DNA of 31,287 bases from CAZXEU01 sp964639665 (GCA_964639665.1 CAZXEU010000176.1:1-31287), one strand, 5' to 3'; numbered from the stretch's first letter, positions 7,804 to 16,652 are shown. Notes: generated by a model not told the origin, from the letters alone. Numbers and translations: made by a program.

Positions 7804-8729
7804 TAGCGTGACAGGATTGCGTGGAAGGTGCCTGCCGCCCGTGAGGCAAGTGCAACCTCTTGTGTCAGCAATATGCCTGCGCCACGCTCCAGTAGGGAGT
7901 GGTAGACGGCCGCGCCCGCAGATCGGGCGCGCACATCCGTCTCGCCGAATGTGGCCAGCATCACGCGGATGTCGTGCCGGCGCGCACGGTCGGCGATCTC
8001 AGTAGGCACGTCGCCACTTCCCGCGAAAACAACCAGGCGTGATGGTTCGATGCCGCCTGCCAGGAGCGCATTCAGTTCGGCCAGGCCTTCAACATGCGCG
8101 GCAATGGTTACCTCGGGAGCGTGGGCACTTACATTGAGGGCGTCCATGAGCGTGTGCGTCATGACGATGACGCGGCCTTCAGCCGCGCGTACGCGCACGG
8201 CGTCCAGGACCATTACCAGATACCTCGCGTCCAGCACGTCCAATAGGAGGATGGCGCGGCCGTGCGACCACGCCAGTGCTTCATCGAGCGTCGGCACGCG
8301 GAATGGTGTAATGGCGCCGTAGGCATCGCGTAAGAGGAAGGACCGAACTGTAGCAAAGCTGCGTCCATTTACAGGTCCGCTTCCGGTGGTCGTTCGCTCC
8401 AGGGTCTCGTCGTGCATGAGGACGGGTACGCCGTCCTGTGTCAGGCGAATGTCGGCGTGTATGAGCACGGGGCCGTGGCGGAGCGCCCGGTCGAAGGAAG
8501 CCAGCGCATGTTCCGGAAAGCCCGCCTCCGTGCCCCCGCGCAGGGCGGCCACGAGAGGGCCGGCATCCGAGCTGGCGCGCAGGTAGTCTGAAAGTGCGGC
8601 CGGCGCGTCGAACGACCGGAAGTGGTCCGATGCGCGCACGTAGCCGGGAGCTTGCCGGGAAGGTGCCTCCAGCGAGGAGCATCCAAACACCAGCAAGCCT
8701 GCCAGTACAATTACGCAAGGTTTTTGCAT
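7803..8729 (-). CDS. Glycerophosphodiester phosphodiesterase-like lipoprotein with altered catalytic site
   Basis: This protein of 308 residues begins MQKPCVIVLAGLLVFGCSS, with a clear lipobox (VFGC), so it is a lipoprotein. The body follows the GDPD TIM-barrel pattern: LRGGTEAGFPEHALASF, IHADIRLTQDGVPVLMHDETLERTTTGSG, and PTLDEALAWSHGRAILLLDV. Active GDPDs start with (A)HRGG and carry E-x-D before RLTKDG. Here the first catalytic His is Leu (codon CTG, giving AALRGG) and the Glu position is His (IHAD). The second catalytic His, in MHDETL, remains. I infer loss or change of activity. The ATG at 8729 was chosen for its signal peptide; longer versions overlap the preceding gene. It lies 11 bases after the FG-GAP gene. 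Confidence 0.85.
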   Translation of the reverse strand: MQKPCVIVLAGLLVFGCSSLEAPSRQAPGYVRASDHFRSFDAPAALSDYLRASSDAGPLVAALRGGTEAGFPEHALASFDRALRHGPVLIHADIRLTQDGVPVLMHDETLERTTTGSGPVNGRSFATVRSFLLRDAYGAITPFRVPTLDEALAWSHGRAILLLDVLDARYLVMVLDAVRVRAAEGRVIVMTHTLMDALNVSAHAPEVTIAAHVEGLAELNALLAGGIEPSRLVVFAGSGDVPTEIADRARRHDIRVMLATFGETDVRARSAGAAVYHSLLERGAGILLTQEVALASRAAGTFHAILSR

Positions 8730-8740
8730 CGCTTCAGCCG

Positions 8741-9937
8741 CTAGTGAAGATGGACGACGTAGGCGGCACCGGCAATCTCGCCCGACGCCGCTCCGATGAC
8801 GGCCAGGCGGCCGTCGAGATCCAGCGCGGTCCCGAAGGCCGCCTCTCCCAGGTCGATGATGCTGCGATACGTCCACGTGCCGGTGTCGGGGTCAAGCCCG
8901 TAAACGTACACCACGCGGTGAACGTTGTACTGGAGTCTCAGCTGTTCGTCGTATCCGACCACCAGGGCGCGGTCTGCACCTATCGCAACTTCCGTCCCGA
9001 AGCCGCCGTCCCGGTATGGTGAAGGAGGCTCGAGCGTGGCGGCCATGCCCCAGAATCCCGTGGAATCCCGGACATGCACGGTGGCCAGGCCGGAATTGGC
9101 GGGTCCGTCCCGGCTTTCTCCTATGATGAGGTGTCTCTCCTCAATGTCGACGGAAATAAAGAAGTCATCCAGGTCGGCAATCCGCTGCGTCTGGTGCCAC
9201 GAACCGTCCGGGTCCAGCCGGAAAATGTAGGCAAAGCCCGGCCGGTTCTGAAAATACGTAGAGCCGGTAACGATCATCATGTCGCCGGCGAGTGCGCCGG
9301 CACCGCCGAAGACGCCGGCACGGCTCTCGCCTGTAATCCGCGCCACCTGTTCCCACTTGCCGCCGTCGCGCTCATAGACGTAGGCCGACCCGTGACGGTC
9401 CGGGCGGGCCGGATCTCCCCATGTGGTGATGAGTGCGCGAGTGCCGTCGAGGTCCACGGCAGCGCCGGCGGGCCCTTCCTCTGCGTCGGATGAGGGGACC
9501 AGCCGCTCGGTCTGCACCCAAACTCCGGCGGAGTCGCGCTCGAAAACGTAGACTGCATTGCCCCGGACAGTCGCGAAGAACTCGCTGGTCGAGGCTATTA
9601 GGGCGCGGTCACCGCTGAGCGCCACCGCGCGCCCGAACGAGAGATTGCTGCGGCAGTCAGCTGGCACCAGACGGGCCGCCCTGTTCCAGCTACCGGTCGG
9701 GGAGTCCCTTTCGAAGACGTAGGTAGCCCCTCCGTTCGCGGCGCAGCTGGATTCGCCGTGGGCACCTACCAGAATCCGGTTCCCGTCGATGGCCACGGCC
9801 GCGCCAAAATAGTTTCCGCGGCTCGTGTCGGCATGGGGAAGGCGGTCTATCTGCGCCGTCGCTATCGGAGGCCCGATCGCGCAGAGTAGGGCAGCAACCG
9901 TGCCGAGGCTGCCGTGAAATGGCCGCAGGAGGGACAT
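8741..9937 (-). CDS. Secreted FG-GAP repeat protein
   Basis: A 398-residue protein with a Sec signal peptide (GSLGTVAALLCAIGPPIATAQ, cleavage probably after ATA). The rest is a series of repeats of about 50 residues of the form FGxAVAIDGxRxLVGA ... GxAYVFERD, for example NYFGAAVAIDGNRILVGAHG, LSFGRAVALSGDRALIAS and FGTALDLDGRLAVIGAAS, with seven or so copies. This is the FG-GAP/beta-propeller pattern found in extracellular proteins; the function is unknown. No T9SS sorting domain is visible, so it may be periplasmic. The ATG at 9937 shares one base with the ABC-F stop (TGATG), implying translational coupling to an unrelated cytoplasmic protein. A longer frame upstream runs inside the ABC-F gene and lacks the signal peptide. 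Confidence 0.85.
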   Translation of the reverse strand: MSLLRPFHGSLGTVAALLCAIGPPIATAQIDRLPHADTSRGNYFGAAVAIDGNRILVGAHGESSCAANGGATYVFERDSPTGSWNRAARLVPADCRSNLSFGRAVALSGDRALIASTSEFFATVRGNAVYVFERDSAGVWVQTERLVPSSDAEEGPAGAAVDLDGTRALITTWGDPARPDRHGSAYVYERDGGKWEQVARITGESRAGVFGGAGALAGDMMIVTGSTYFQNRPGFAYIFRLDPDGSWHQTQRIADLDDFFISVDIEERHLIIGESRDGPANSGLATVHVRDSTGFWGMAATLEPPSPYRDGGFGTEVAIGADRALVVGYDEQLRLQYNVHRVVYVYGLDPDTGTWTYRSIIDLGEAAFGTALDLDGRLAVIGAASGEIAGAAYVVHLH

Positions 9938-11934
9938 CAGGTGACTTCGAGCTGTTCCACCAGTTCTTCCCAGCGTGCGTAGAGCTGCTTCAGGTCCTGA
10001 TCCAGCGCTGCGTACCGGGAGGTGACGTCGGCAGCGCGTTCCGGATCCGCATAGACGGCCGGGTCGGCCAGAAGAGCTTCTACCTGGCTGCGCTTTTCTT
10101 CGGCGGCCTGAATGGCCTTTTCCGTTTCGCTGCAGAGCGCGCGTATGCTGGACCCGGGCAGCGAGTCGGCAGGCGCAGGCTGCGACGCTGCCTCGTAGAC
10201 CCGCTGCCGCTCCCGTGCTTCGCGTCGCTTCTGCTCCTTCGACTTGGGCCCGCCCTTGCGAGTCCGCCTGGCGTGCTCCGGCTGCGCCGTGCGGACGGAG
10301 GCATCCTGAACTTGCCGCACCGTCCCGTGCTGCCGGTACCACTCAAAATCCGTGTAATTGCCCTTGTAAACATGTACGCTGCCGCCTTCCACGTACCAGA
10401 TGGCATTGACGATCCGGTCCAGAAAATGCCGGTCATGGCTCACCACTACGAACGTGCCCTGGTATTGCCGAAGCGCTTCGATCAGGACCTGGATGGACTG
10501 GATATCCAGATGGTTTGTGGGCTCATCAAGGATGAGGTAGTTGGCGGGATTGACGAGGGTGCGGGCAAGCGCAAGCCGGCTTTTTTCGCCCCCGGAAAGC
10601 ACGTGCACCGGCTTGAATACGTCATCACCGCGCAGGAGAAACGCGCCCAGAAGCGAGCGGAGCTCACCCTCGGTCTTGCCGACGGAGACCTGCTGAAGCG
10701 ATTCGAGTGCCGTGTGCTGCGGCGCCAGGGATTCAGCCTGGTGCTGCGCAAAGAAGGTCAGATCGACGTTGTGACCCACTTTCCGAGTTCCATCGAAGGG
10801 TTCTGTCCCGTGCAGGATTCGGGCAAGTGTGGACTTTCCGGCGCCGTTCTTGCCGATGAGCGCAATCTTGGCCCCACGTTCAATGTGCAAGGGTCCCGCG
10901 CACTCGAATACGGGCGGGTTGTCGTTGTAAGACTTGGAGAACTCGGACAGCTCCATAACGGTGCGACCGGACTTGCGGGGTGTCGGGAATCGGACTGTCA
11001 TCTCCGCTTCGTCCGACTCGGGAGGCAGCAGACGCTCCATTCGGGCAAGGTGCTTGATCCGGCTTTGCACCTGGCGTGCCTTGGTGTTCTTGTACCGGAA
11101 GCGTTCGATGAAGCGCCGCGTCTGGGCGATTTCCCGCTGCTGGTTATCGTATGCCGCCTGCTCCAGGACGCGGCGTTTTTCTCGCTCGGCGAGAAAAAAG
11201 GAATAGTTTCCCGCGTACTCGGTGATCTTGCCGCGCGACAGGTGCGCGATGGATGTAGCCATCCGGTTCAGAAAGTACCGGTCGTGAGATACGAAGACGA
11301 CGCTTCCGATGTAGCTCTTCAGATACGATTCGAGCCAGGCAATGCTGACGATGTCCAGGTGGTTGGTGGGCTCGTCCAAAAGAAGCAGCTGAGGCTGGCG
11401 AAGCAGGATCTGGGCCAGGGAGACACGCATCCGGTATCCTCCCGAAAGCGTGCGAAGCGGGCGATCCATGTCCGCATTTTCGAAGCCGAGCCCAGCCAGG
11501 ACGGCTTCGGTCTGGGGTCGTATGCGCGACGTGTCGTGCGCGGCAAGCTGCGTTTGCACGCGGTCCAGCTTCTGCAGAAGCTTGCTGTAGCCGTCTGACG
11601 AGGGGTCTGCATGCTGTCCCAGTTCAAGCGTGGTCCGATACTCCTGGTTGCGCAGCTGCTCGATGTGAGCGAATGCATGCATGGCCTCCTCCAGCACGGT
11701 GCGAAAAGAGGAGACTTCCTGGGCGTCCTGGGCCAGGTAGCCCACCTTCACGTCGCCAGCGACGTGGCCTTCATCCGCCTCCTGCAGCTTCGCCAGCACC
11801 CTCAGGAGCGTGGTCTTGCCTGCGCCGTTGGCACCGATGAGCCCGATACGTCGCTGGGGTTTGATGGTCCAGGAGAGCCCATCCAGGATGCTGCGGCCTC
11901 CGAACGCCAGGGAAACGCCGGGCAGCTGGATCAC
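9937..11934 (-). CDS. ABC-F family ATPase (translation factor type)
   Basis: A 665-residue soluble protein with two ABC ATPase cassettes and no membrane segments, as in ABC-F ribosome-associated factors (Uup, YheS, YbiT, EttA). The first Walker A is GANGAGKT (residues 34-41), the first signature LSGGYRMRVSLA and the first Walker B LLLLDEPTNHLD. The second set is GKNGAGKST, LSGGEKSRLALA and LILDEPTNHLD. Between them is a basic linker rich in Arg/Gln (P-site tRNA interaction motif region). After the second cassette comes a charged, helical C-terminal domain (KGGPKSKEQKRREARERQR ... QLYARWEELVEQLEV), like the DNA/RNA-binding coiled coil of Uup. The start is GTG, 4 bases after the phosphoglycosyl transferase stop. 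The exact subfamily is not certain; YheS/Uup-like is my best guess. Confidence 0.93.
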   Translation of the reverse strand: MIQLPGVSLAFGGRSILDGLSWTIKPQRRIGLIGANGAGKTTLLRVLAKLQEADEGHVAGDVKVGYLAQDAQEVSSFRTVLEEAMHAFAHIEQLRNQEYRTTLELGQHADPSSDGYSKLLQKLDRVQTQLAAHDTSRIRPQTEAVLAGLGFENADMDRPLRTLSGGYRMRVSLAQILLRQPQLLLLDEPTNHLDIVSIAWLESYLKSYIGSVVFVSHDRYFLNRMATSIAHLSRGKITEYAGNYSFFLAEREKRRVLEQAAYDNQQREIAQTRRFIERFRYKNTKARQVQSRIKHLARMERLLPPESDEAEMTVRFPTPRKSGRTVMELSEFSKSYNDNPPVFECAGPLHIERGAKIALIGKNGAGKSTLARILHGTEPFDGTRKVGHNVDLTFFAQHQAESLAPQHTALESLQQVSVGKTEGELRSLLGAFLLRGDDVFKPVHVLSGGEKSRLALARTLVNPANYLILDEPTNHLDIQSIQVLIEALRQYQGTFVVVSHDRHFLDRIVNAIWYVEGGSVHVYKGNYTDFEWYRQHGTVRQVQDASVRTAQPEHARRTRKGGPKSKEQKRREARERQRVYEAASQPAPADSLPGSSIRALCSETEKAIQAAEEKRSQVEALLADPAVYADPERAADVTSRYAALDQDLKQLYARWEELVEQLEVT

Positions 11935-11938
11935 GTCT

Positions 11939-13336
11939 TCAATATGCGTGCTTGCTGAGAAAACCCTTCCACACCGTCATCAGCATGATCCTCAGATCCA
12001 GCCCGAGTGACCAGTTCCGGATGTAATAGAGATCATACTGGATACGCTTTTCGATTGACGTATTGCCTCTCCATCCGTTGACCTGGGCCCACCCCGTGAT
12101 GCCCGCTTTCATCTTGTGTCTGAGCATGTAGCGGGGCACCTGGTCTTTGAATTGCTCGATGAACACGGGCCGTTCCGGGCGTGGGCCCACCACAGACATG
12201 TCACCCTTGAGAACATTGATGAACTGCGGTAGCTCATCGAGCGAGGTGCGCCGGAGCCATTTGCCTATGGCCGTTGGTCGCTTGTCTGCGGAACTGGCCC
12301 ATACCGCTCCCGTTGCCGCCTCGGCATCGACCGGCATTGACCGGAACTTGAGCATCTGGAACCGAAGACCGTTTAGGCCCATGCGCTCCTGGCGGTAGAA
12401 TATGGGCCCCGGAGAGGATAGCCGCACCGCGAGCGCGATCAGCAGCAGCGCCGGCAGCAGGACAAGGAGTACCAGTGCCGAGAAGACCACGTCCAAGGTG
12501 CGCTTGGCCAGGCGCCCCACATTCAGAGGAGCCTCGTCCGCAATATGCAGAACCGGCAGGCCGTCCACTTCAGTAGTGCGGCTGTTGATGATGTCATACT
12601 GCAAGAGGTCCGGCACCAGGCAAACATGCACAAGCCGAGTGGATAGCTCTCCCAGAAGGGTCTCGATACGCTCTGCCGCAGACAACGGCAGAGCGATGTA
12701 TACGTAATCAATAGCCGGACTGGCATCGTCAATGAATCGCGCCGCTTCTGTCGTGGGTCCCAGTACGTCCGGTTCCGTGCGCTTGTGGTCGTCGAGAAAC
12801 CCGACCACCTTGTAGCCCATCCAGGGGTAGGCCTCAAACGAGGCGGCCAACCTGCGGCCTGCAACGCCTGCTCCGATAACAAGCACCCTCCTGAGGTTTC
12901 TGCCCTGGCTCCGCGCGCGCCGCACGAAGAAGTACAATGCGAGCCGAAGGGCCACCATGAAGACCGGTGTCAGGACAGCAAAGTGTATGATCGTAAGCCG
13001 TGATACATACAGGTTGCGGTACAGGGAGAAGAACGCCATCAGAATGAGCAGCGCCACGCCGAAAGCCTTGGCGACACTGGCAATGAGCTGTGTCAGGCGC
13101 TGGGCCCGGTCGGCAATGTAGAGGCCGGAAGACCAGAACACGATGGCCGCAACGCCCGCAATCCACGGAAGAAAGGAGAGATACCTTCCCACGGGCAGCC
13201 ACTCGGGAAGCGGCACTGGCCAGTCAGCCAGAACCTCGAATCTCAGATAATAGGCCGCAATCCATGCCAGGCAGACCAGTACGATATCGGCGGCAAACAG
13301 CAGGCGCTGGTAAAGGCGGCTGAGCTCTCGAAGCAT
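11939..13336 (-). CDS. Polyprenyl-phosphate glycosylphosphotransferase (WcaJ/WbaP type)
   Basis: This 465-residue membrane protein should transfer a sugar-1-phosphate (often glucose) from a UDP-sugar to undecaprenyl phosphate, the first step of exopolysaccharide or O-antigen assembly. The N-terminal part has four hydrophobic helices (residues 10-125). A Rossmann-like CoA_binding_3 domain follows (VLVIGAGVAGRRLA near 150). A catalytic bacterial sugar-transferase domain begins at KRTLDVVFSALVLL near 275, with FRSMPVDAEA, RRTSLDELPQF (Asp-Glu dyad), GDMSVVGPRPERP and AGITGWAQVNGWRG. All expected active-site motifs are intact. The start ATG at 13336 lies 23 bases after the M20 gene. The end YYIRNWSLGLDLRIML is useful for comparison with the GT2 fusion at 17893. 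Confidence 0.94.
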   Translation of the reverse strand: MLRELSRLYQRLLFAADIVLVCLAWIAAYYLRFEVLADWPVPLPEWLPVGRYLSFLPWIAGVAAIVFWSSGLYIADRAQRLTQLIASVAKAFGVALLILMAFFSLYRNLYVSRLTIIHFAVLTPVFMVALRLALYFFVRRARSQGRNLRRVLVIGAGVAGRRLAASFEAYPWMGYKVVGFLDDHKRTEPDVLGPTTEAARFIDDASPAIDYVYIALPLSAAERIETLLGELSTRLVHVCLVPDLLQYDIINSRTTEVDGLPVLHIADEAPLNVGRLAKRTLDVVFSALVLLVLLPALLLIALAVRLSSPGPIFYRQERMGLNGLRFQMLKFRSMPVDAEAATGAVWASSADKRPTAIGKWLRRTSLDELPQFINVLKGDMSVVGPRPERPVFIEQFKDQVPRYMLRHKMKAGITGWAQVNGWRGNTSIEKRIQYDLYYIRNWSLGLDLRIMLMTVWKGFLSKHAY

Positions 13337-13359
13337 ATACGGGCGCGAGTCGGACGAAT

Positions 13360-14610
13360 CTAGCGGTGCGATGCCAGCCTGAGCGCTGTATGCAGCAATG
13401 TATTGGCACCTTGCAGGCAGTCATCCCAGTCTGTTGCCTCCAGGGAAGAATGACTGAATCCGCCAATGGAAGGCACGAAAAAGAGCCCGGAAGGGCAAAT
13501 GCGTGCCATGGACTGGGCATCGTGGCCGGCCAGTGACGGCAGGTGCATCGTGTTCAGCCCCAAGCCTGCCGCAGCCTGCTCGATGTTACGGCATATGTCG
13601 GCGTGCATTTGCTGTGGCTCCACGCACTCAAGAAAGGCGAAGTCTACCGTCAGACGGTGCTCGTCGGCAATGCGGCCAGCCAGCTCGCGGAGCGCTGACT
13701 CCAGGGCCTCGATGCGTGCCGGGTCCTGGCTGCGAATTTCAAGGTAGGCCGTTACACGCTCTGCGACGATATTGAAGGAGCCTGGCGCGAAGGTCATCTT
13801 GCCGACGTTAGCCACGCAGTCCGGAAAGTTGTTCATCACCGTGCGCCTTGCTTCCAGGGCCAGGGCCGCCGCACCCTGCGTAGCGTCCCTGCGCTGGCGC
13901 ATGGGAGTCGTGCCGGCGTGATTGGCCCGCCCCCCAAATGTCACGAGGTACATGGATATGCCCACCATGCCGCTGACGACGCCAATGTCTACCGCCGCCT
14001 CTTCCAGTCTTGTGCCCTGCTCAATGTGCATCTCCAGGTAACCCGCAAGATGCTCCTGCGCGCGGCTTGCTCCCAGAATACCGTCTTCAGTAAGGCCCGC
14101 GCGCGCAAGGGCTTTGTCGAATGCCATGCGCGATCCTCTGGGATTGCGGAGATCTTTCGCTGTGAGCACGCCTGTTGCCGCGCGGCTGCCCATCAGGGAG
14201 ACCCACGTCCCTTCCTCGTCCGTAAAGTCAATCGCTTCGAGATTGCAGCGTAGCGGCACGCCGCTTTCGCGGATGCATTCCAGGGCCTCGAATGCTGCCG
14301 CCACGCCGAGCGTCCCGTCGAATCTGCCGCCATTGGGGACTGAATCCAGGTGGGATCCCATCACCAGCGTCGGGGCATCGGGCAGGCCACAGGGCAGGCA
14401 CGCGGAGAGGTTGCCGGCCGTGTCCCGGCGAAGCCGGAAGCCGCGCTCCGCAATCATTTGCTCAAACGTAAACCGCGCCTCAAGGTGGGCCTCGCTGAGG
14501 GCCGGCCTGTCCAGCCCTCCTTCAGCCGTGGCGCCGGAGCGGGTCAGGTCGCCAAACGTACTCCTCAGCCGCGCGCCATTCACTTGCAGAACGTAGGTCT
14601 TGGCAGCCAT
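13360..14610 (-). CDS. M20 family amidohydrolase (allantoate / N-carbamoyl-amino-acid hydrolase type)
   Basis: A 416-residue cytoplasmic metallohydrolase. Binuclear-metal motifs are present: MGSHLDSVPNGGRFDGTLGV (His-x-Asp, second Asp) near residue 88, DFTDEEGTW (Glu-Glu) near 128, YLEMHIEQG (His) near 190, and SLAGHDAQSMA (His) near 380. The dimerisation lid (GRANHAGTTPMRQRRDA) sits between. The set matches AmaB/HyuC/AllC enzymes, which hydrolyse N-carbamoyl-L-amino acids, ureidoglycine-type substrates or allantoate; which one is not decided here. The ATG at 14610 overlaps the deacetylase stop by one base (TAATG), so it was preferred to the TTG six bases further upstream. Neighbouring genes do not form a purine-degradation cluster. 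Confidence 0.9.
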   Translation of the reverse strand: MAAKTYVLQVNGARLRSTFGDLTRSGATAEGGLDRPALSEAHLEARFTFEQMIAERGFRLRRDTAGNLSACLPCGLPDAPTLVMGSHLDSVPNGGRFDGTLGVAAAFEALECIRESGVPLRCNLEAIDFTDEEGTWVSLMGSRAATGVLTAKDLRNPRGSRMAFDKALARAGLTEDGILGASRAQEHLAGYLEMHIEQGTRLEEAAVDIGVVSGMVGISMYLVTFGGRANHAGTTPMRQRRDATQGAAALALEARRTVMNNFPDCVANVGKMTFAPGSFNIVAERVTAYLEIRSQDPARIEALESALRELAGRIADEHRLTVDFAFLECVEPQQMHADICRNIEQAAAGLGLNTMHLPSLAGHDAQSMARICPSGLFFVPSIGGFSHSSLEATDWDDCLQGANTLLHTALRLASHR

Positions 14611-15728
14611 TACCAATAGGCACTCACTAGGTCCAGCAGACGGTGCGCCTCATGCCGGTTCAGCCGAGAGACGGCACCGACGGACGGGCTGTGGGCGGCG
14701 TCATGCAGAAGGGGCGACAGGTCTGTACCAAGGGCTCTTTTCCACCGTGATACCCATGTGGCGGGAAGTCGCTCCGGCAGAGGGAGCCCCTGCAGCCGAA
14801 GTGCCAGGATGGTCCATATCCTGACGGTGGCGTCTAGGTCATATCCTCCTCCCAGGTGCAGGATTAGGCGGTTGCCGCAACAGGCACTTGCAAGCGAAAA
14901 CAGCCGGTCGAAGAGCTCGACGAAAGTCCGGGAGTCGAGCCGCAGATGGGCGAGAGGATCCCTTGCATGAGCATCGGCGCCGCACTCGACGACCAAAGCG
15001 TCCGCTGCGAAGTACCTGAGCGCCGCCGGCACCACCAGATCAAAGACTTCAAGGTAGCTGTCGTGGTTCGTGCGGGGAGCAAGCGGAACATTGAGCGAGT
15101 AGCCGCGGCCCGGGCCAGCTCCGATCTCGTTCACGAAGCCCGTACCGGGGAAGATGTAACGGCCGGACTCGTGCAGGCTTATGGTGAGCACGCGCGCATC
15201 ATCGTAGAAAATGCTCTGCACGCCGTCGCCATGGTGTGCGTCAATGTCAACATAGGCCACCCTAAGGCCCCGGCGAACGAGATCCAGGATGGCAACGGCG
15301 ACATCATTGTAGACGCAAAAGCCCGCGGCGCGCCCGCGCATGGCGTGATGCAGTCCCCCGCCTAGGTGCAGCGCAGGCTTTCCAGGCTTTGCCATGCGGG
15401 CCGCCGTCAGTGTTCCTCCAACGAGGATGCGTGCGGCGCGGTCCATGCCTTCAAAGGCCGGTACGTCCATGGATCCAATGCCGAAGCGGCCCGCATCCGG
15501 TTTGGGCTGGCCTCCGGAAGCAGCGACAACCTGGTCCACGAATGCTTCGTCGTGCACCGAGAGTACATCGCCGCAGCCTGCCACGTCGGGCTTCACTGCG
15601 GCAGGAAGGGCATCGAACGTGTCCAGGAGGTCAAGCACCAGTGCCTGCCGCAGTGGACTGAACGGATGGGAGGGACCGAAGTCGTACGTCCGGCTCTCGC
15701 CATGGTAAATGAGCAAGGAATCGGACAT
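14610..15728 (-). CDS. Histone-deacetylase-family protein (AcuC-like)
   Basis: A 372-residue member of the arginase/deacetylase superfamily, closest in pattern to AcuC, which removes acetyl groups from proteins such as acetyl-CoA synthetase; others act on acetylpolyamines. Zinc and catalytic motifs are in place: LHLGGGLHHAMRGRAAGFC (the His-His pair), VAYVDIDAHHGDGVQSIFY (Asp-x-His ligands), LVVECGADAHARDPLAHL (third Asp), and LHLGGGYD (catalytic Tyr). Length fits AcuC (about 370-390). Translation starts at the ATG at 15728, 24 bases after nadC, and the stop overlaps the start of the M20 hydrolase. Coupling to an amide hydrolase may point to a shared small-molecule substrate, but that is inference. 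Confidence 0.92.
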   Translation of the reverse strand: MSDSLLIYHGESRTYDFGPSHPFSPLRQALVLDLLDTFDALPAAVKPDVAGCGDVLSVHDEAFVDQVVAASGGQPKPDAGRFGIGSMDVPAFEGMDRAARILVGGTLTAARMAKPGKPALHLGGGLHHAMRGRAAGFCVYNDVAVAILDLVRRGLRVAYVDIDAHHGDGVQSIFYDDARVLTISLHESGRYIFPGTGFVNEIGAGPGRGYSLNVPLAPRTNHDSYLEVFDLVVPAALRYFAADALVVECGADAHARDPLAHLRLDSRTFVELFDRLFSLASACCGNRLILHLGGGYDLDATVRIWTILALRLQGLPLPERLPATWVSRWKRALGTDLSPLLHDAAHSPSVGAVSRLNRHEAHRLLDLVSAYW

Positions 15729-15752
15729 GGATCGAATGGCAGCAGAGTCGCC

Positions 15753-16652
15753 TCAGCGGGTCTCGATTTCGAACGATATATCGAGCGCCTTCACGGAGTG
15801 GGTCAGGCTGCCGACAGAAATGAAGTCCACGCCGGTAGCTGCTATTTGCGCCACGGTTTCAAGTGTCACGTTGCCGGAAGCCTCGGTACGGTATCGTCCT
15901 GCAACCAGCTGCACCGCTGTGCGGAGCATGCTCACGTCGAGATTACCGTATGCGTCCGCACGCGCCATGTTGTCCAGGAGCAACACATCGAATCCGCCCG
16001 CGGCAAGCGCTGCCGACACTTCTTCAAGAGTGCGGGCCTCCACGTCGATACCCAAGGTCTTGCCCGTCGAAAGCACGTGGCGGCGCGCAGCCTTCAGGGC
16101 CGCCCGGATCCCGCCTGCCGCAGCTATATGATTGTCCTTGATCAGGATCCGGTCGTAGAGGCCCATGCGGTGGTTTTCACCGCCTCCGATGCGAACCGCC
16201 CACTTGTCCAGCAGCCGCAGTCCGGGCACGGTCTTTCGTGTGTCGCGAATGTGAACACGGAAAGGCGCAGCGGCATGAACCATACGGCGCGTTGCGGTGG
16301 CGATGCCGCTCATGCGCTGCATGATGTTGAGTGCCAGACGCTCTCCCGACAACAGGGCGTGCACGCGCGCATGGACCGATCCGAGCAGTGTGCCATCTGT
16401 TACCTCATCGCCGTCGGCGCATTGCCAGGCAAGGCCGGCACCGGAGTCCAATGCTTGGAAGACGCGTCCGGCTACTGCAAGGCCAGCCAGGACTCCGGGG
16501 CCTTTGGCACGGAATCTGCCAATGCCGTCCGGATCGCCCGGGACGGCTGCCTCCGTCGTTATGTCTCCAGGTCCAACGTCTTCCTCCAGCGCCCTCTTTA
16601 CGAAGTCCCCCGTGTCAAGTTGGCGGAGGTAATCGGCGTAATCTCTCGGCAA
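15753..16652 (-). CDS. nadC: Nicotinate-nucleotide pyrophosphorylase (quinolinate phosphoribosyltransferase)
   Basis: NadC converts quinolinate and PRPP to nicotinate mononucleotide, CO2 and pyrophosphate in de novo NAD synthesis. The 299-residue protein has EEDVGPGDITTEA near residue 24, LNIMQRMSGIATATRRMV, RDTRKTVPGLRLLDKWAV (phosphoribosyl-binding Arg/Lys set), GGGENHRMGLYDRILIKDNHI, and the C-terminal EASGNVTLETVAQIAATGVDFISVGSLTHS. Nothing is missing. The only reasonable start is a TTG at 16652, with AAGAG about 7 bases upstream; an in-frame TAG closes the frame further up and no ATG or GTG lies between. No nadA or nadB gene is in the window. Confidence 0.94.
   Translation of the reverse strand: MPRDYADYLRQLDTGDFVKRALEEDVGPGDITTEAAVPGDPDGIGRFRAKGPGVLAGLAVAGRVFQALDSGAGLAWQCADGDEVTDGTLLGSVHARVHALLSGERLALNIMQRMSGIATATRRMVHAAAPFRVHIRDTRKTVPGLRLLDKWAVRIGGGENHRMGLYDRILIKDNHIAAAGGIRAALKAARRHVLSTGKTLGIDVEARTLEEVSAALAAGGFDVLLLDNMARADAYGNLDVSMLRTAVQLVAGRYRTEASGNVTLETVAQIAATGVDFISVGSLTHSVKALDISFEIETR

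Noticed and set aside
9919..11598. A 559-codon open frame on the plus strand
   Set aside because: It lies antisense to the ABC-F gene, whose Walker and signature motifs are all intact. Its product shows no domain, and long antisense frames are common in GC-rich genes.
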